Assembly (NCBI RefSeq): GCF_002980575.1 | Contig: NZ_PVBS01000004.1 | Coordinates: 186,001-250,000, forward strand | Length of the DNA stretch: 64,000 bases | Reading direction: 5' to 3' | DNA from: Sphingobacterium gobiense | GTDB lineage: Bacteria > Bacteroidota > Bacteroidia > Sphingobacteriales > Sphingobacteriaceae | In this document: positions 10,501 to 20,400 of the stretch, piece by piece | Numbering within the stretch: the stretch's first letter is position 1 | How the letters are laid out: each line of letters starts with the position of its first letter | Program-made: the position numbers and the translations under genes | Notes under the pieces: generated by a model | Databases searched by the model: none | Seen by the model: only the letters and a program-made list of their open reading frames with translations | What the model was told of the DNA's origin: nothing

Positions 10501-11198
10501 CTGCTCCGTCTAACTATTTCTTTGAAGACGAGCCGTTTAACTCACTGATGGCGTACCGCTACGCAGGAATGACAGAAGGTTACCCATATTTTTATAACGA
10601 GAACGGGGAGGTGAACGTGGCATTTGACGATGATGGGGTGCCTTTGACTGCGCAGTCGATCACCAATCCTGATGCGCTGGTCAATATGGGGTCCCTGATA
10701 CCGAAGTATAATGGATCTTTTACACAGCGTATCCGTTACAAGTCGTTTGACCTCTCGACCATGTTTGTGTTCTCCGGTGGTAATAAGTTGCGTTTGGACG
10801 TGATTGACATCGGAAGTGACGAATTGTTGCATGAGAATTTAGTAAATCGTTGGACGGACGGCACGACAGCGGATTTTCCGAGACTGTTGGTAGACTATCC
10901 GGAAGATCGATTGTCGTATGCGAGAAACTCATCGTCGATGTGGCGGAACGCCGATATTCATGTGCGGGATGCCGATTATGTTAAGCTGCGAAACATAGCA
11001 CTAGGATATAGCCTGCCGGCGCATTGGACACGAAGAGCTGGACTGGTCGGCGCAAAGCTGACTGCCCAGATCAACAATCTCTGGTATTGGAGTGCTGTTG
11101 GAAACGACATTGACCCCGAATTCTATTCGCTAAATAGTGGTACACGCACCTTGCCTGCGCCGAAATCATTCTTATTCGGCTTATCCGTCAACTTTTAA
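7587..11198 (+). CDS. SusC/RagA-type TonB-dependent receptor with STN domain
   Basis: A 1203-aa outer-membrane transporter. The signal peptide runs to about residue 37 (ending SAQAQ). The STN signalling domain covers about 38-115 (VFQQASVREVIQELSDEYGYEFIFD, then RIDEKRIILFPK), the carboxypeptidase-regulatory domain about 122-205, and the plug begins near EVMITGYQQISKERSTAAYTHVD, with the SusC motif SPLIVIDDLPTEF and DAAAASIYGARAANGVIVVTTK. The barrel ends FLFGLSVNF. The STN domain explains the preceding sigma/FecR pair. With SusD it forms the importer; the accompanying metalloprotease suggests a proteinaceous or peptide ligand, but that is inference. Confidence 0.93.
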   Translation: MFNHNRRRKLLAGLRHNRYALLVFITCFFHQLSAQAQRINLVFQQASVREVIQELSDEYGYEFIFDAGLLKQAKPISGQWSEVLLADALSELFQDQPFGYRIDEKRIILFPKPVDRQDGYVVRGRVIDSLGKAIPGVSIHTEGLSSQTISNERGEFQLETRPNKSVLYFHHLSYDLRFMDIPPAMAERPLTIMLSLKESMLNEVMITGYQQISKERSTAAYTHVDNEQLNRHINVDLLSALEGQVPGLMMTKNPHGAAPDAPLLRGIATYSSSIGTSPLIVIDDLPTEFTLSDVNPYDVESITVLKDAAAASIYGARAANGVIVVTTKQGKGRGVKVTANADFFLTGKPDLDRMRYAGTSDLIDFEMDLYNRDLARVNGDESELFKAYGSFGGRPRYYSPLFNLNRMLANGEIVQDVYDERLASWRTNDFYQEYRDLVWRNESRQRYNANISQAGANSNTYVSFNYDKANGRVRHNEDQRFNLNMKSTFNLTNWLRATVGVNGTYNAGQSTENVYNSMQIQERYTRIMDTNGNPVIHPYVDLGSSIAGAGAVNGAIAEQIAGNAALRSTGFHLLDALGQGMTHGKTLSLRSFTNWKADLYKGLSYQVQFSYELNQAETNNYYDEQDYMMRMAHNGLLSYQSANDRYVANLPAGGRFYQRNNKRYNYNFRQQLNYDNGFGSRGQHQVAALAGFEMRQTNNPVDIQQLLYGYNTTTLASININWLDAIETGFDSFLYGGRMRMSNPAFAAQQETLHRYVSAFANGGYTYDSRYNLTGSVRVDQADLFGVDPKYKYRPLWSLGAGWNISNEAFMREVTWVNGLKARLTYGITGNVDQTSSPYSTARWRTDRLYTDIDYLEINSLPNPRLRWEKTATWNMGVDYAVLDNRLSGSIDYYNRYSSDLLISTILDATVGATSRVLNAGALRNKGIEFNINGVWFQNEDWRVASSFVFAHNTNRVEKVNTPASTAGSYVSAPSNYFFEDEPFNSLMAYRYAGMTEGYPYFYNENGEVNVAFDDDGVPLTAQSITNPDALVNMGSLIPKYNGSFTQRIRYKSFDLSTMFVFSGGNKLRLDVIDIGSDELLHENLVNRWTDGTTADFPRLLVDYPEDRLSYARNSSSMWRNADIHVRDADYVKLRNIALGYSLPAHWTRRAGLVGAKLTAQINNLWYWSAVGNDIDPEFYSLNSGTRTLPAPKSFLFGLSVNF

Positions 11199-11210
11199 TC
11201 TATTCACGAT

Positions 11211-12638
11211 ATGAAATTAATTAAAACAGCTTTACTTTTCTTTTGCATTTTTAGTTTTACGGCTTGTGATAAGTATCTGGACTTGGTGCCAACTGGAGCG
11301 CAATTGATCAGTACCACACAGGATTACTACGAATTGGTTTCTGTACCTGGTCGCGGCTACCCCGTTAATAATTTTCAATATTTGGTAGACGACCAATGGA
11401 TGCGCGAATCCTTTGTTATCGGGGCCGCTCCTAATATTAATACGATTAACTTCCTGTTTCAGGAGAACGAGGACAGGATAAGCCGGATAAACAGTTCGTC
11501 GATGTACAACCAGACATACAAATATATCGGCCAATGGAACACGATTATTTCCCTGGTTGACGGTAGTACCGGCGATGCAGACTTAAAACGGCTGGCAAAG
11601 GCCGAAGCGAAGATTTTTCGAGCTCACGACCATTTTTTATTGGTGAATGTGTATGCGAAGGCCTACGATCCCAACACCGCGGCAACCGATGGCGGGATAT
11701 GTATTATGGATGAATTCAATTTGGAAGCCGTACCGACAAAATCGACTGTACAGCAGGTCTATGATTTTATACAGAAAGACATCGACGAGGCGCTTCCGTA
11801 CCTGCAGGAAACACCGGGGAATGTGTATCACCCATCATTGGCATTTGCTTGGGCCTTTAAGGCAAAAGTACACCTCTTTAAGCGCGAAATCGCCGAAGCA
11901 AAGGCAGCCGCTGAGAAGGCCTTGACGTATAACGATGCTTTATTTGACCTCGTGGCATATGCAGCACTTGGCGGACCATCTGCGATGGATGTTCCCGCTT
12001 CAGCCAACCCAGAGGTGTTGAGCTATATGTACATGACCGGTTATAATGAGATGAACTGGGCGTGGCAGTACATTATTAGCCCGGAACTCGTCGAGATGTA
12101 CCAAACAGCTGATGACAAGCGCTTCACCTTATTTTTTAATACGACGAACAATAGCTTGCAGGATGCGGCTGCTGGTACGGCTTATTATGATGTGCCGTAC
12201 ACCAAATTTTTCTATCCGACCGTCGGTATGAAAACACCGGAAACGTATCTGATGTTGGCCGAGTGTTACGCCCGGGAGGATAATAATGAAAAGGCCATGG
12301 AAGTGTTGAACCGATTGCGCAAGACCCGTATCGCGGGAGAGGAGGCTATGCTAAATACGCCGGCGACACGCAAAGAAACGATGGAACTGATTATCAATGA
12401 ACGCCGGAAAGAGTTACCGTTTGGATACCACCGTTTCTTTGATTTGAAGCGCTTTAATCTAGAACCAGACTATGCAAAAACATTGGTTCGCACGTTTCCC
12501 CTCGTCAGCGAGGCTGTGCCGCAGCAGACATACACCTTGGCACCGGACTCAAGAATGTACAACATTCCGTTTCCGAGAGATGTCATGGAGCTTAATCCCA
12601 ATATCCGACCGAACACCAATGAAGTTCTCCCATTTTAA
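11211..12638 (+). CDS. SusD/RagB-type surface nutrient-binding lipoprotein
   Basis: A 475-aa lipoprotein with a short signal peptide and Cys19 in FTAC as the lipidation site. SusD features are the start DKYLDLVPTGAQLIST, helical repeats around HDHFLLVNVYAKAYDP, the TYLMLAECYAREDNNEKAMEVLNRLRKTR block and the C-terminal INERRKELPFGYHRFFDLKRFN. It would act as the lid of the adjacent SusC barrel, capturing ligand at the cell surface. It is 12 bases downstream of susC, clearly the same transcript. Confidence 0.93.
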   Translation: MKLIKTALLFFCIFSFTACDKYLDLVPTGAQLISTTQDYYELVSVPGRGYPVNNFQYLVDDQWMRESFVIGAAPNINTINFLFQENEDRISRINSSSMYNQTYKYIGQWNTIISLVDGSTGDADLKRLAKAEAKIFRAHDHFLLVNVYAKAYDPNTAATDGGICIMDEFNLEAVPTKSTVQQVYDFIQKDIDEALPYLQETPGNVYHPSLAFAWAFKAKVHLFKREIAEAKAAAEKALTYNDALFDLVAYAALGGPSAMDVPASANPEVLSYMYMTGYNEMNWAWQYIISPELVEMYQTADDKRFTLFFNTTNNSLQDAAAGTAYYDVPYTKFFYPTVGMKTPETYLMLAECYAREDNNEKAMEVLNRLRKTRIAGEEAMLNTPATRKETMELIINERRKELPFGYHRFFDLKRFNLEPDYAKTLVRTFPLVSEAVPQQTYTLAPDSRMYNIPFPRDVMELNPNIRPNTNEVLPF

Positions 12639-12665
12639 TAGCTAAAAGATCCACACGTTAATACT

Positions 12666-15098
12666 ATGTTTAGAAAATTTATTACTTGTTTGATACTCAG
12701 TTTTTCATTGTCCTACGCATTCGCAGCAATGATGCCTGCTGACAGCAGCCGGAACGATAAAAATGATAAGAATGACTATGCGAAAATTACCAAAAAGGCT
12801 ACACTCGAACGTCAGGGCGTTTTTACGGTGTATGAGTCTGAGAAAAAGTGGTACTTGGAAATACCGGACACGTTGCTCAACCGCTATTTTCTGACCGTTA
12901 CGCGGCTTATCGCTTCGCCTGTCGGTTTTCCGATGTATGGCGGTGAAAAGCTGAACGAGCAAACGATCTATTTTGAAAAGGGAAATGCTGATCGACTTTT
13001 TCTACGTTCTGTAGACTATCGACAGGACGCACCTGAAGAGGATGCCATATACGGTGCGTTGCTGAAATCTCAACAAGAGCCGATCATAGCGGCCTTGGAT
13101 ATCAAAGGTACAAACCAAGAGAAGAATAGCTATCTGGTCGAGGTGACGGATCTATTCCGGAAGGACAATAGTGTATTGTCCTTGGCTAGCAAAATTAAGA
13201 GCGATAACAAACTCGGGTCATTGGCAGACGACCGCTCGTTTATAATCGATATGCGTACATTTCCGATTAATTTGGAGGTGCAGACCACCAAGACCTATTC
13301 GACCTCTTCGCCTTCAGTAGCTGTAGGCGCACAGACTTTTACGGTAAATACATCGATGGTATTGCTACCTAAGGTGCCCATGCAGAAGCGTCTGGCTGAC
13401 CCGAGGATCGGCTATTTTGCCAATCGGTTTACACACTTTGCGGATGATAAACCACGTAGCGAAACATATCAGCTGATTCAACGTTTTCGTCTGGAACCGA
13501 AAGAGGAGGACATGGCGCGTTATAAGCGTGGTGAAAAGGTAGATCCCAAGAAGCAAATCGTGTATTATATCGATCCGGCAACGCCAAAAAAATGGCGCCC
13601 GTATCTTATTGCAGGTATAAATGATTGGAACAAGGCTTTCGAACAAGCAGGATTTAAAAATGCGATCGTGGGTAGGGAATGGCCGGAAAGCGATACGACC
13701 ATGAGCCTGGAAGATGCCCGGTTCTCGGTTATTCGCTATTTTGCTTCCGAAAAATCGAATGCATACGGTCCACGTATTGTCGATCCTCGCAGTGGCGAAA
13801 TTATCGAAAGCCACGTTGGTTGGTATCATAACGTCATGAAACTTTTGCAACAGTGGTTCATGGTACAAGTGGGGCCTTTGGATAAGCGGGCGCAGAAGAT
13901 GGATTTAGATGATGAGGTGATGGGTGAGTTGATCCGATTTGTATCCTCCCACGAAGTGGGGCACGGCCTGGGGCTTCGCCACAATATGGGAGCAAGCAGC
14001 CAAACACCTGTAGAAAAACTGCGGGACAGGGAATGGCTTGAACGGCATGGACATACTGTGTCCATCATGGATTACGCCCGGTTCAATTATGTTGCGCAGC
14101 CGGAGGATAATGTGGGATTAGCCGGCATCTATCCCCGTATTGGTATGTATGACAAATGGGCTATCCAATGGGGCTACCAATATTTGCCACAATTCAAGGA
14201 TGCGTATCACGAACACGATTTTTTGGTCAAGCAACTCACGGATAGCTTGAAGAGAAATCCAAAGTTATGGTTTGGGGGCGAAGGCAAAGGTGAAGATCCC
14301 CGCAGCCAGTCTGAGGATCTTGGCGACGATGCGGTATTAGCCAGTACGTATGGCTTGAAAAACTTGCGTCGCGTGATTGACAATCTAGTGGACTGGACGG
14401 CTACACCCAACGACGACTACACCAATCTCAAAAATATGCATAAAGCCGTCCGTTCTCAGTTTAACCGCTATTTGTATCATGTTTTGAAAAATATCGGAAG
14501 TCGTTATGTGACCGAAAAGGTGAGAGGAGATGAAGGGGCTGTTTACGCGGAGGTGCCGAAAGCAAGGGTCAAGGCTGCGGTAAAATATGTAAACGATAAT
14601 GTGTTTACGCCTCCGATGTGGCTTTATCCAGCGGATATCCGGCAGTACCTAGGGAACGACGATGGTAAAGAAATCTTGGATCAGCAGCAACAGATGCTCA
14701 ATATGTTACTGAGCCCTGGAATGATGCACAATTTATACCAAAAATCACTTACGGATAAGGATGTTTACCCCTTGGAGGAGCATCTGGAAGATTTGGCTGC
14801 AGGCGTTTGGACAGCTTTGGATTATGGAAAAGAAGCCAATGCGTATAAGCGAAGCCAGCAACGTTACTTTCTGGAGAAGATGGACGTGCTGATAAACGGA
14901 AGCAGAACAGATGGTAAAAATGAGATTATCACCCAAGCGCAGCGCAGCGATGTGGCGCTGTACGTTTCTGCCTTTCTGCCAGCTTTACAGCAACGCATAC
15001 AGCAATTGGCCATGAAAGCGAAGTCGCCGTTGGACAAGCAGCATTTCCGTCAAGCTATAGAAGAAATTAAACGTATACAAGAACGAAAAGATAAATAA
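12666..15098 (+). CDS. Large zinc-dependent metalloprotease (met-zincin, DUF5117/DUF4953-type)
   Basis: An 810-aa exported protein with a signal peptide of about 21 residues (SLSYAFA). The zinc site is HEVGHGLGLRH starting at residue 429 (HExxHxxGxxH), followed by the Met-turn SIMDYARFN near residue 467; both mark a met-zincin of the family annotated as zinc-dependent metalloprotease with DUF5117, DUF5118 and DUF4953. Upstream, ATLERQGVFTVYESEKKWYLEIPDTLLNRYFLTVTRL is the typical DUF5118/5117 start. It probably degrades proteins or peptides in the periplasm or at the surface. It lies 27 bases after susD, so peptide uptake by this SusCD pair is a reasonable inference. Confidence 0.9.
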   Translation: MFRKFITCLILSFSLSYAFAAMMPADSSRNDKNDKNDYAKITKKATLERQGVFTVYESEKKWYLEIPDTLLNRYFLTVTRLIASPVGFPMYGGEKLNEQTIYFEKGNADRLFLRSVDYRQDAPEEDAIYGALLKSQQEPIIAALDIKGTNQEKNSYLVEVTDLFRKDNSVLSLASKIKSDNKLGSLADDRSFIIDMRTFPINLEVQTTKTYSTSSPSVAVGAQTFTVNTSMVLLPKVPMQKRLADPRIGYFANRFTHFADDKPRSETYQLIQRFRLEPKEEDMARYKRGEKVDPKKQIVYYIDPATPKKWRPYLIAGINDWNKAFEQAGFKNAIVGREWPESDTTMSLEDARFSVIRYFASEKSNAYGPRIVDPRSGEIIESHVGWYHNVMKLLQQWFMVQVGPLDKRAQKMDLDDEVMGELIRFVSSHEVGHGLGLRHNMGASSQTPVEKLRDREWLERHGHTVSIMDYARFNYVAQPEDNVGLAGIYPRIGMYDKWAIQWGYQYLPQFKDAYHEHDFLVKQLTDSLKRNPKLWFGGEGKGEDPRSQSEDLGDDAVLASTYGLKNLRRVIDNLVDWTATPNDDYTNLKNMHKAVRSQFNRYLYHVLKNIGSRYVTEKVRGDEGAVYAEVPKARVKAAVKYVNDNVFTPPMWLYPADIRQYLGNDDGKEILDQQQQMLNMLLSPGMMHNLYQKSLTDKDVYPLEEHLEDLAAGVWTALDYGKEANAYKRSQQRYFLEKMDVLINGSRTDGKNEIITQAQRSDVALYVSAFLPALQQRIQQLAMKAKSPLDKQHFRQAIEEIKRIQERKDK

Positions 15099-15099
15099 G

Positions 15100-15672
15100 A
15101 TGATGATACTAGCTAATAAAAGTTATACGAAGATATTAAAAGGACTAATGGTCTGTGTTTTGTTTAGTTTATCTGGCACCCTCTTCGCGCAAGAAGAGGC
15201 TGCCGATACTGATTTTTTGCAACGGGAACGACTCTTGACGACTTATTTTAAAGCAAAAGATGCTTATGCCGAACAGGACTTGCCGGCATTTAAAGCTGCG
15301 CTAACGGCTTTTCAATCGGAAATTAAGATTTTACGTCTAAAAGGACTGGTTTTCGAAGATATGGTACGCTTAAAGAAGGTTCGGGATTCGCTACGCATCA
15401 GTAGCGCAGAACTTTTGCAGGCTGACAATATCAAAGAAGCTAAGGTGTCTCTGTCTGATATGGGTTCGCAAATGTGGGCCTTGGTAGAAAAAATGAAATT
15501 CAGCGAAACTCCTGTTTATTTGCAATACTGCCCTATGGAAAAGGCATATTGGGTAAGCGATGAAAAAACCATCTTTAATCCTTTTTCTCCCGTTATTATG
15601 CCCGCTTGTGGATCGGTTGTGAACAGCCTATCAGAAGTGGATTACGTGACGGAAGCCTGTTGCCTAGAGTAA
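15100..15672 (+). CDS. DUF3347-like exported protein
   Basis: A 190-aa protein with a signal peptide (VCVLFSLSGTLFAQ). The helical middle (TTYFKAKDAYAEQDLPAFKAALTAFQ) and the C-terminal signature VYLQYCPMEKAYWVSDEKTIFNPF...MPACGSV match DUF3347, a domain often seen attached to or beside copper/cation efflux components; the Cys-Pro-Met and later Cys residues could bind metal, though this is not shown here. It starts one base after the metalloprotease stop, so the two are almost certainly co-expressed. Which of the two proteins it serves, if any, is unknown. It is the last gene of this operon. Confidence 0.7.
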   Translation: MMILANKSYTKILKGLMVCVLFSLSGTLFAQEEAADTDFLQRERLLTTYFKAKDAYAEQDLPAFKAALTAFQSEIKILRLKGLVFEDMVRLKKVRDSLRISSAELLQADNIKEAKVSLSDMGSQMWALVEKMKFSETPVYLQYCPMEKAYWVSDEKTIFNPFSPVIMPACGSVVNSLSEVDYVTEACCLE

Positions 15673-15677
15673 TTTCG

Positions 15678-15685
15678 TATTTTTG
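15678..15685 (+). promoter_or_regulatory. -7 element of the second ECF sigma gene
   Basis: TATTTTTG fits TAnnTTTG and sits 49 bases before ATG 15735 in the short gap after the DUF3347 gene. The flanks (CG before, TGC after) are the same as in the strong promoter at 32370-32400. The upstream TTG (15660-15662) is only 15 bases away, shorter than usual. Confidence 0.5.
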
Positions 15686-15734
15686 TGCTTAACTTGTATG
15701 TCCGAGGCATGGCCTTTCGGAAGAAAGTAAAAGG

Positions 15735-16325
15735 ATGTCAACTACAATTGAAGCACAATGGAACAATTTTATAGCGGGGGATAAATCTGCTTACGAGCAG
15801 ATTTATCGGTCGCTGTTGCCACATTTGTATGAATATGGCATGCGTCGTACGGCGGATGAAACGCTGGTAAAAGACGTTATTCAAGATCTTTTTGTTAAAC
15901 TATGGGAAAGCCGTGAAAAACTCAGCGGTATTGCCAATCCCAAACACTATTTATTAGTTGCGCTTAAAAATGGTCTCCTCAATGCCCAACTGCGTGGTGA
16001 CCGACTTAGCGCAATAAGTGAAAAGGAAGAGTTTGCCCTCACCTTTAATCTCGAAAGTCAGATTATAAAGACGGAAGACGAGCGGATCAAAGCTGCAAAA
16101 TTAATGCAAGCGTTGGGGCAGTTGACCGCAAAGCAGCGCGAAGTAATCTACCTTCGTTATTTTGAGGAATTAAGCTACGAAGAAATTAGCACGTTGACCA
16201 ATATTTCCGTGAAGAGCCTGTATAAGCTGAACCATCGGGCGATGGAGGCGCTTAAAGAATTTTTAACACTCCCGAAAGCTGACATTATCGCGCTTTTATC
16301 CCTACTTAGATTTATATTTTCATAA
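15735..16325 (+). CDS. ECF-type RNA polymerase sigma factor
   Basis: A 196-aa sigma factor with region 2 at about residues 18-85 (LPHLYEYGMRRTADETLVKDVIQDLFVKLWESREKL) and region 4 at about residues 120-175 (LTAKQREVIYLRYFEELSYEEISTLTNISVKSLYKLNHRAMEAL). AAAGG stands just before the ATG. It heads the second sigma/FecR/SusC/SusD cluster and should be specific for it. A 12-bp hairpin separates it from the fecR gene and may set the sigma to anti-sigma ratio. Confidence 0.92.
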   Translation: MSTTIEAQWNNFIAGDKSAYEQIYRSLLPHLYEYGMRRTADETLVKDVIQDLFVKLWESREKLSGIANPKHYLLVALKNGLLNAQLRGDRLSAISEKEEFALTFNLESQIIKTEDERIKAAKLMQALGQLTAKQREVIYLRYFEELSYEEISTLTNISVKSLYKLNHRAMEALKEFLTLPKADIIALLSLLRFIFS

Positions 16326-16359
16326 CATACCTACTATATTTTTTTATTTTTTTTAAAAA

Positions 16360-16392
16360 AACTTTTCTTTTCATGGGATAAAAAGAAAAGTT
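16360..16392. promoter_or_regulatory. 12-bp perfect hairpin between sigma and fecR
   Basis: AACTTTTCTTTT (16360-16371) and AAAAGAAAAGTT (16381-16392) are perfect complements around a 9-base loop. On the plus strand no U-run follows the stem; the run of T/A lies upstream. It may attenuate or process the sigma-fecR transcript, or be a site in the fecR promoter region; the role is unknown. Confidence 0.5.
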
Positions 16393-16423
16393 CGTTTGTC
16401 CTACAGATAACAATTCCTTAATA

Positions 16424-17446
16424 ATGGATCAATACGATGTTTACACGACGCAGGATTTTCTGACGGATTTGGATTTTGTCAAATCGGTCAAATATCCAGA
16501 CCACGCAGAAGCCCGACGTTGGGCAGCTTGGCGTGCAGCTCAGCCACCGAATGCCGCTGCTTATGACGAGGCGTTATTTTATCTGCGTGGGATATTGGGT
16601 TTAGAACGTTTGGTTCCTACCCAGCTATACGCCGATCAATTGTATATGGATATTGAAGAAGGTATCGAAAAGAGCAGACGAGATAAAAAGAGAAAGATGC
16701 GGCGGCTGTGGGTATACCGTATCAGCGCCGCAGCGGTCCTACTGTGCACGGGTCTCTTTTGGTATTTTACCTCTTTGATAACCGTAACAACGGGTAATGG
16801 CGAAATCCAAATGGTGCAACTACCAGACAGTAGCGTTGTGCAACTTAACGCAAATTCTTCTATTGTTTATCGCAGGGCGTTGATGTGGCTGGACAATCGG
16901 GAGGTACGCGTAACCGGAGAGGCGCTTTTTGATGTAAAACATATAACGACGGGCAGTTTCCTGCTATCGCCTGCGCCTGCATTTATAGCCTATTCTGGTG
17001 ATATCGCTGTAGAAGTTTTAGGAACAAAATTCAATATAAAAAACAGAGATGCAAAAACCACCGTTTCGCTATTGGAAGGAAAAATTGCCCTTCGAAATGT
17101 AAACCTTCCGGACGAAGTTAAAGTATTGGAAGCAGGTGACGTAGCCACGTATGCGGAGCGTAACGTGCCGGAGATAGAAAAGAACGCCGAGGCTGTAGCG
17201 CAAGCGTCGGCCTGGGTAGAGAAAAATTTGGTTGCTACGAATCTGTCTGTAGAGGAACTGATCGACGAATTCCGTTATATCTATGGGCGAGAAATCGTGG
17301 TTACGGATACGACTTTATTAAAGACGCGAATCGATGGCCGGATATCGCTAAACACCGCGGAGAACGTGATTTACTCGCTGGCGAATATCTTACAAGCAAA
17401 TATTAGGCTAGATCAAGACACGATCTACCTGGATCCTAAGAAATGA
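16424..17446 (+). CDS. FecR family anti-sigma factor
   Basis: A 340-aa protein. The cytoplasmic N-terminal part (about residues 1-95) is followed by one membrane span (about 98-118, VYRISAAAVLLCTGLFWYF), then the periplasmic FecR domain (VQLPDSSVVQLNANSSIVY, TGEALFDVKH, IAVEVLGTKFNIKNRDAKTTVSLLEGKI) and a C-terminal DUF4974-like segment (NLSVEELIDEFRYIYGREIVV). The ATG is 98 bases after the sigma gene and the stop is 43 bases before susC. It would sequester the sigma factor until the STN domain of the next protein signals ligand occupancy. Confidence 0.9.
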   Translation: MDQYDVYTTQDFLTDLDFVKSVKYPDHAEARRWAAWRAAQPPNAAAYDEALFYLRGILGLERLVPTQLYADQLYMDIEEGIEKSRRDKKRKMRRLWVYRISAAAVLLCTGLFWYFTSLITVTTGNGEIQMVQLPDSSVVQLNANSSIVYRRALMWLDNREVRVTGEALFDVKHITTGSFLLSPAPAFIAYSGDIAVEVLGTKFNIKNRDAKTTVSLLEGKIALRNVNLPDEVKVLEAGDVATYAERNVPEIEKNAEAVAQASAWVEKNLVATNLSVEELIDEFRYIYGREIVVTDTTLLKTRIDGRISLNTAENVIYSLANILQANIRLDQDTIYLDPKK

Positions 17447-17489
17447 ATAACTAAATAACAAGTTTTTATAATTAACCTATCATCAACGA

Positions 17490-20400
17490 ATGAAAATGAA
17501 CACAATCCAAACCAGATGGAAATGCAGGGCGTTACTGCTATGGATCGGCGTTTGCCTATGGGGCGTATCGCAACCAGCGATGGCACAGCAGCGGTTGGCA
17601 CTCACTGAGGCCATCAAACACATCGAACAACGGTTTAATGCTAACCTCAGTTATGAACACAACCTGTTGCAAGGCAAGTATACGGATACCGATGCGCTAA
17701 AAGGGACACGACTGGAAGAAGTGTTGAAAAAAGTGCTTTATCCAAATCAACTGGTATTTCTCTATGTGGATGAAAAAGCGTATACGATTGTTAAACGGAC
17801 AGAAGACAGCGGCCGTACGCGTACGACAACCATAGAAATTACGCATACGCAGAACCCGAATGTTATTGATCGGGTATCTGGGTCTGTTCGGTCGGCTTCG
17901 GGCAGACCGATCAGCTTTGCAAGCGTATGGGTGCAAAATACGCGTAAAGGAGCAAAGACCGATGAAAACGGTGTTTTCTTGTTGTACGACATCCAACCAG
18001 CAGACATTGTCGTGGTGTCGGCACTTGGCTACGCAGACGCCAAAATAAACGTAGCGGGACGGAAGGAATTGGTCGTAACGCTGGAAGAAGAAGAAAATTT
18101 ATTGGAAGAGGTGGTGATATCCACAGGCTACCAGAAGATATCGAAAGAGCGGGCGACAGGTTCGGCAGCCGTGATTACAGCAAAAGATCTGGAGAAGGTC
18201 CCGGCCGCCAATTTGATCCCGCGGATAGAAGGAGCGGTACCAGGCTTACAGATTTCGCTACTCTCCGGTGATCGATCGTTTAATTATAATAATAATCAGT
18301 TGGCGTTGCATTCCAGCACGCGGACGATCGGAACGAATGATTACAACATGTCTGTGCGCGGAGTGGGATCGGTTGCTACCAACACGGAAAAGTCGCCATT
18401 GGTGGTTATTGATGGTGCCATTTCGACGATGGACCTGGGAACACTTAACCCGAATGACATTGAAACGATTACCGTATTGCGGGACGCGGCTGCGGCATCC
18501 ATTTACGGTGTGCGTGCAGCAAATGGCGTAATTGTGGTCACAACCAAAAAAGGAAACATTACGGGAATTCCCCGCATCAATTTTTCTGTTAATAGTACGT
18601 TTTCGGGCCGACCCGATTTGGACTACCTGAAGATGATGAATAGTGGGCAGATGATTGACTACCTGGAGGAGCTGGTGGATAAAGATATCTTAACCGTAAA
18701 CAACGTGGCAGATGGCGTTTACCAAAACGCAACCTATTATGGCGGTGCCGTGGCGGAAGCTGCTATCCGTTTGAAAAGCGGCGACATCACACAGCAGGAA
18801 TACAATCAACTCGTTGATCCATTACGCGGACTGAACAATCGACCTGATGTTGAAAAATATATTCTGCAGCCGATGCACAGCCAGCAATATAACTTTTCCA
18901 TTAGTAACGGTACGGAGAATAGCCGTTATTTCTATTCTGCGTCATACGCGAACGAAACGCCTTATACGAAAGGAGATAATGGCAAACGGTTGACCTTGAA
19001 TATGAATAACACATGGGAAATATTCAATCTGGCTACGTTGAGTACAAGCATCAAGGGAAATTTTCTACGTCATCAGGAAAACGCATTGGGACTGGGTATT
19101 TATAGTACCGGATCGACGGCGCTTCTACCTTTTCAGATGTTGGCCGATGAACATGGGAATGGCCTGTCATACGATCGTTTGACCCCGGGGTATGTAAGCG
19201 GTCTCGGCCCAGCATATAAAGACTGGCGGTACAATTACCTGCAAGAGCTGGATCTTGCAGATAATCTATTAAGAAACAACAACTACTTGGCAAATATCAA
19301 TCTTGATGTTCCGTTATATAAAGGCTTGAAAGCGTCGGTTATGTACGCCAACGAGCGTACATTTGGCAACAATCAGATGTACCAAGACGAACAGTCCTAT
19401 TATAATCGGGACTTACTAAATCGCTTTACGCCGCTGGATCAAAACCAGAATGCGATCGGGATTACCCGCGGGGGTGTTTACACGGTTATGAATACGAATG
19501 TCAATAACTATACGCTTCGCGGACAGTTGAATTACGATCGATTGTTTCAGCAGCTGCACGAAATTACGGCCCTGGCGGGGTCGGAAATACGGCAAACCCA
19601 ACTGAGCCATGGAAGCAGTACATTATATGGGTATAACCGGGAAACCGGCTTCAATACGGATGTGAGTTACAACCAGCTGTACGGGTATCCAACGCTTATG
19701 GGATGGCCTGCCGGGTTACCTGGCGCGCCTAGTTACGGAGATCGCCGTCGCCGCTTTCTCTCTTATTTCGGAAATGCGGCTTATACCTACAATGGACGGT
19801 ATACGGTGTCAGGAAGCGTACGTTACGATGATTATAATAACTTTGGCTTGGATCGGAGTTTCCGGGCAACGCCCCTGTGGTCGGCGGGTGCCAAATGGAA
19901 TGTCATGCGGGAAGATTTTATGCAAGGGCAGACCGCTTGGTTAAACCAGCTCAGTTTACGGGCAACTTACGGCGTCAATGGTAACATCTCACAGGATCTG
20001 CGTCCATTTACCTACATCGCCATGAATTCGGGAAATCTGAACGTGACGAACCTGCCTAGTGCGGATATTATTGCGTTGGCTAATCCGCAGCTGCGCTGGG
20101 AAAAAACGTATGTGACCAACATCGGATTAGATGTTGGCTTGTTGTCTAACCGGTTGACGGGCACGATTGATTGGTACCATAAAGATGGCCGTGACTTGTT
20201 GTACAATTTTCCGATTGCTGCCGCTTACGCAGGTACTGTAAATGCGGGGAATCTCGATCGTAACACGGCGACGATGGTTGGAAAGGGGATCGACATTGGT
20301 TTGACAGGGGTGGTGGTGCGCCAAGAGGACTGGCACGTGGATCTCACAGCAAACCTTTCCTATAATACCAACAAAATCACGGACAATCGTTTCGACCCGG

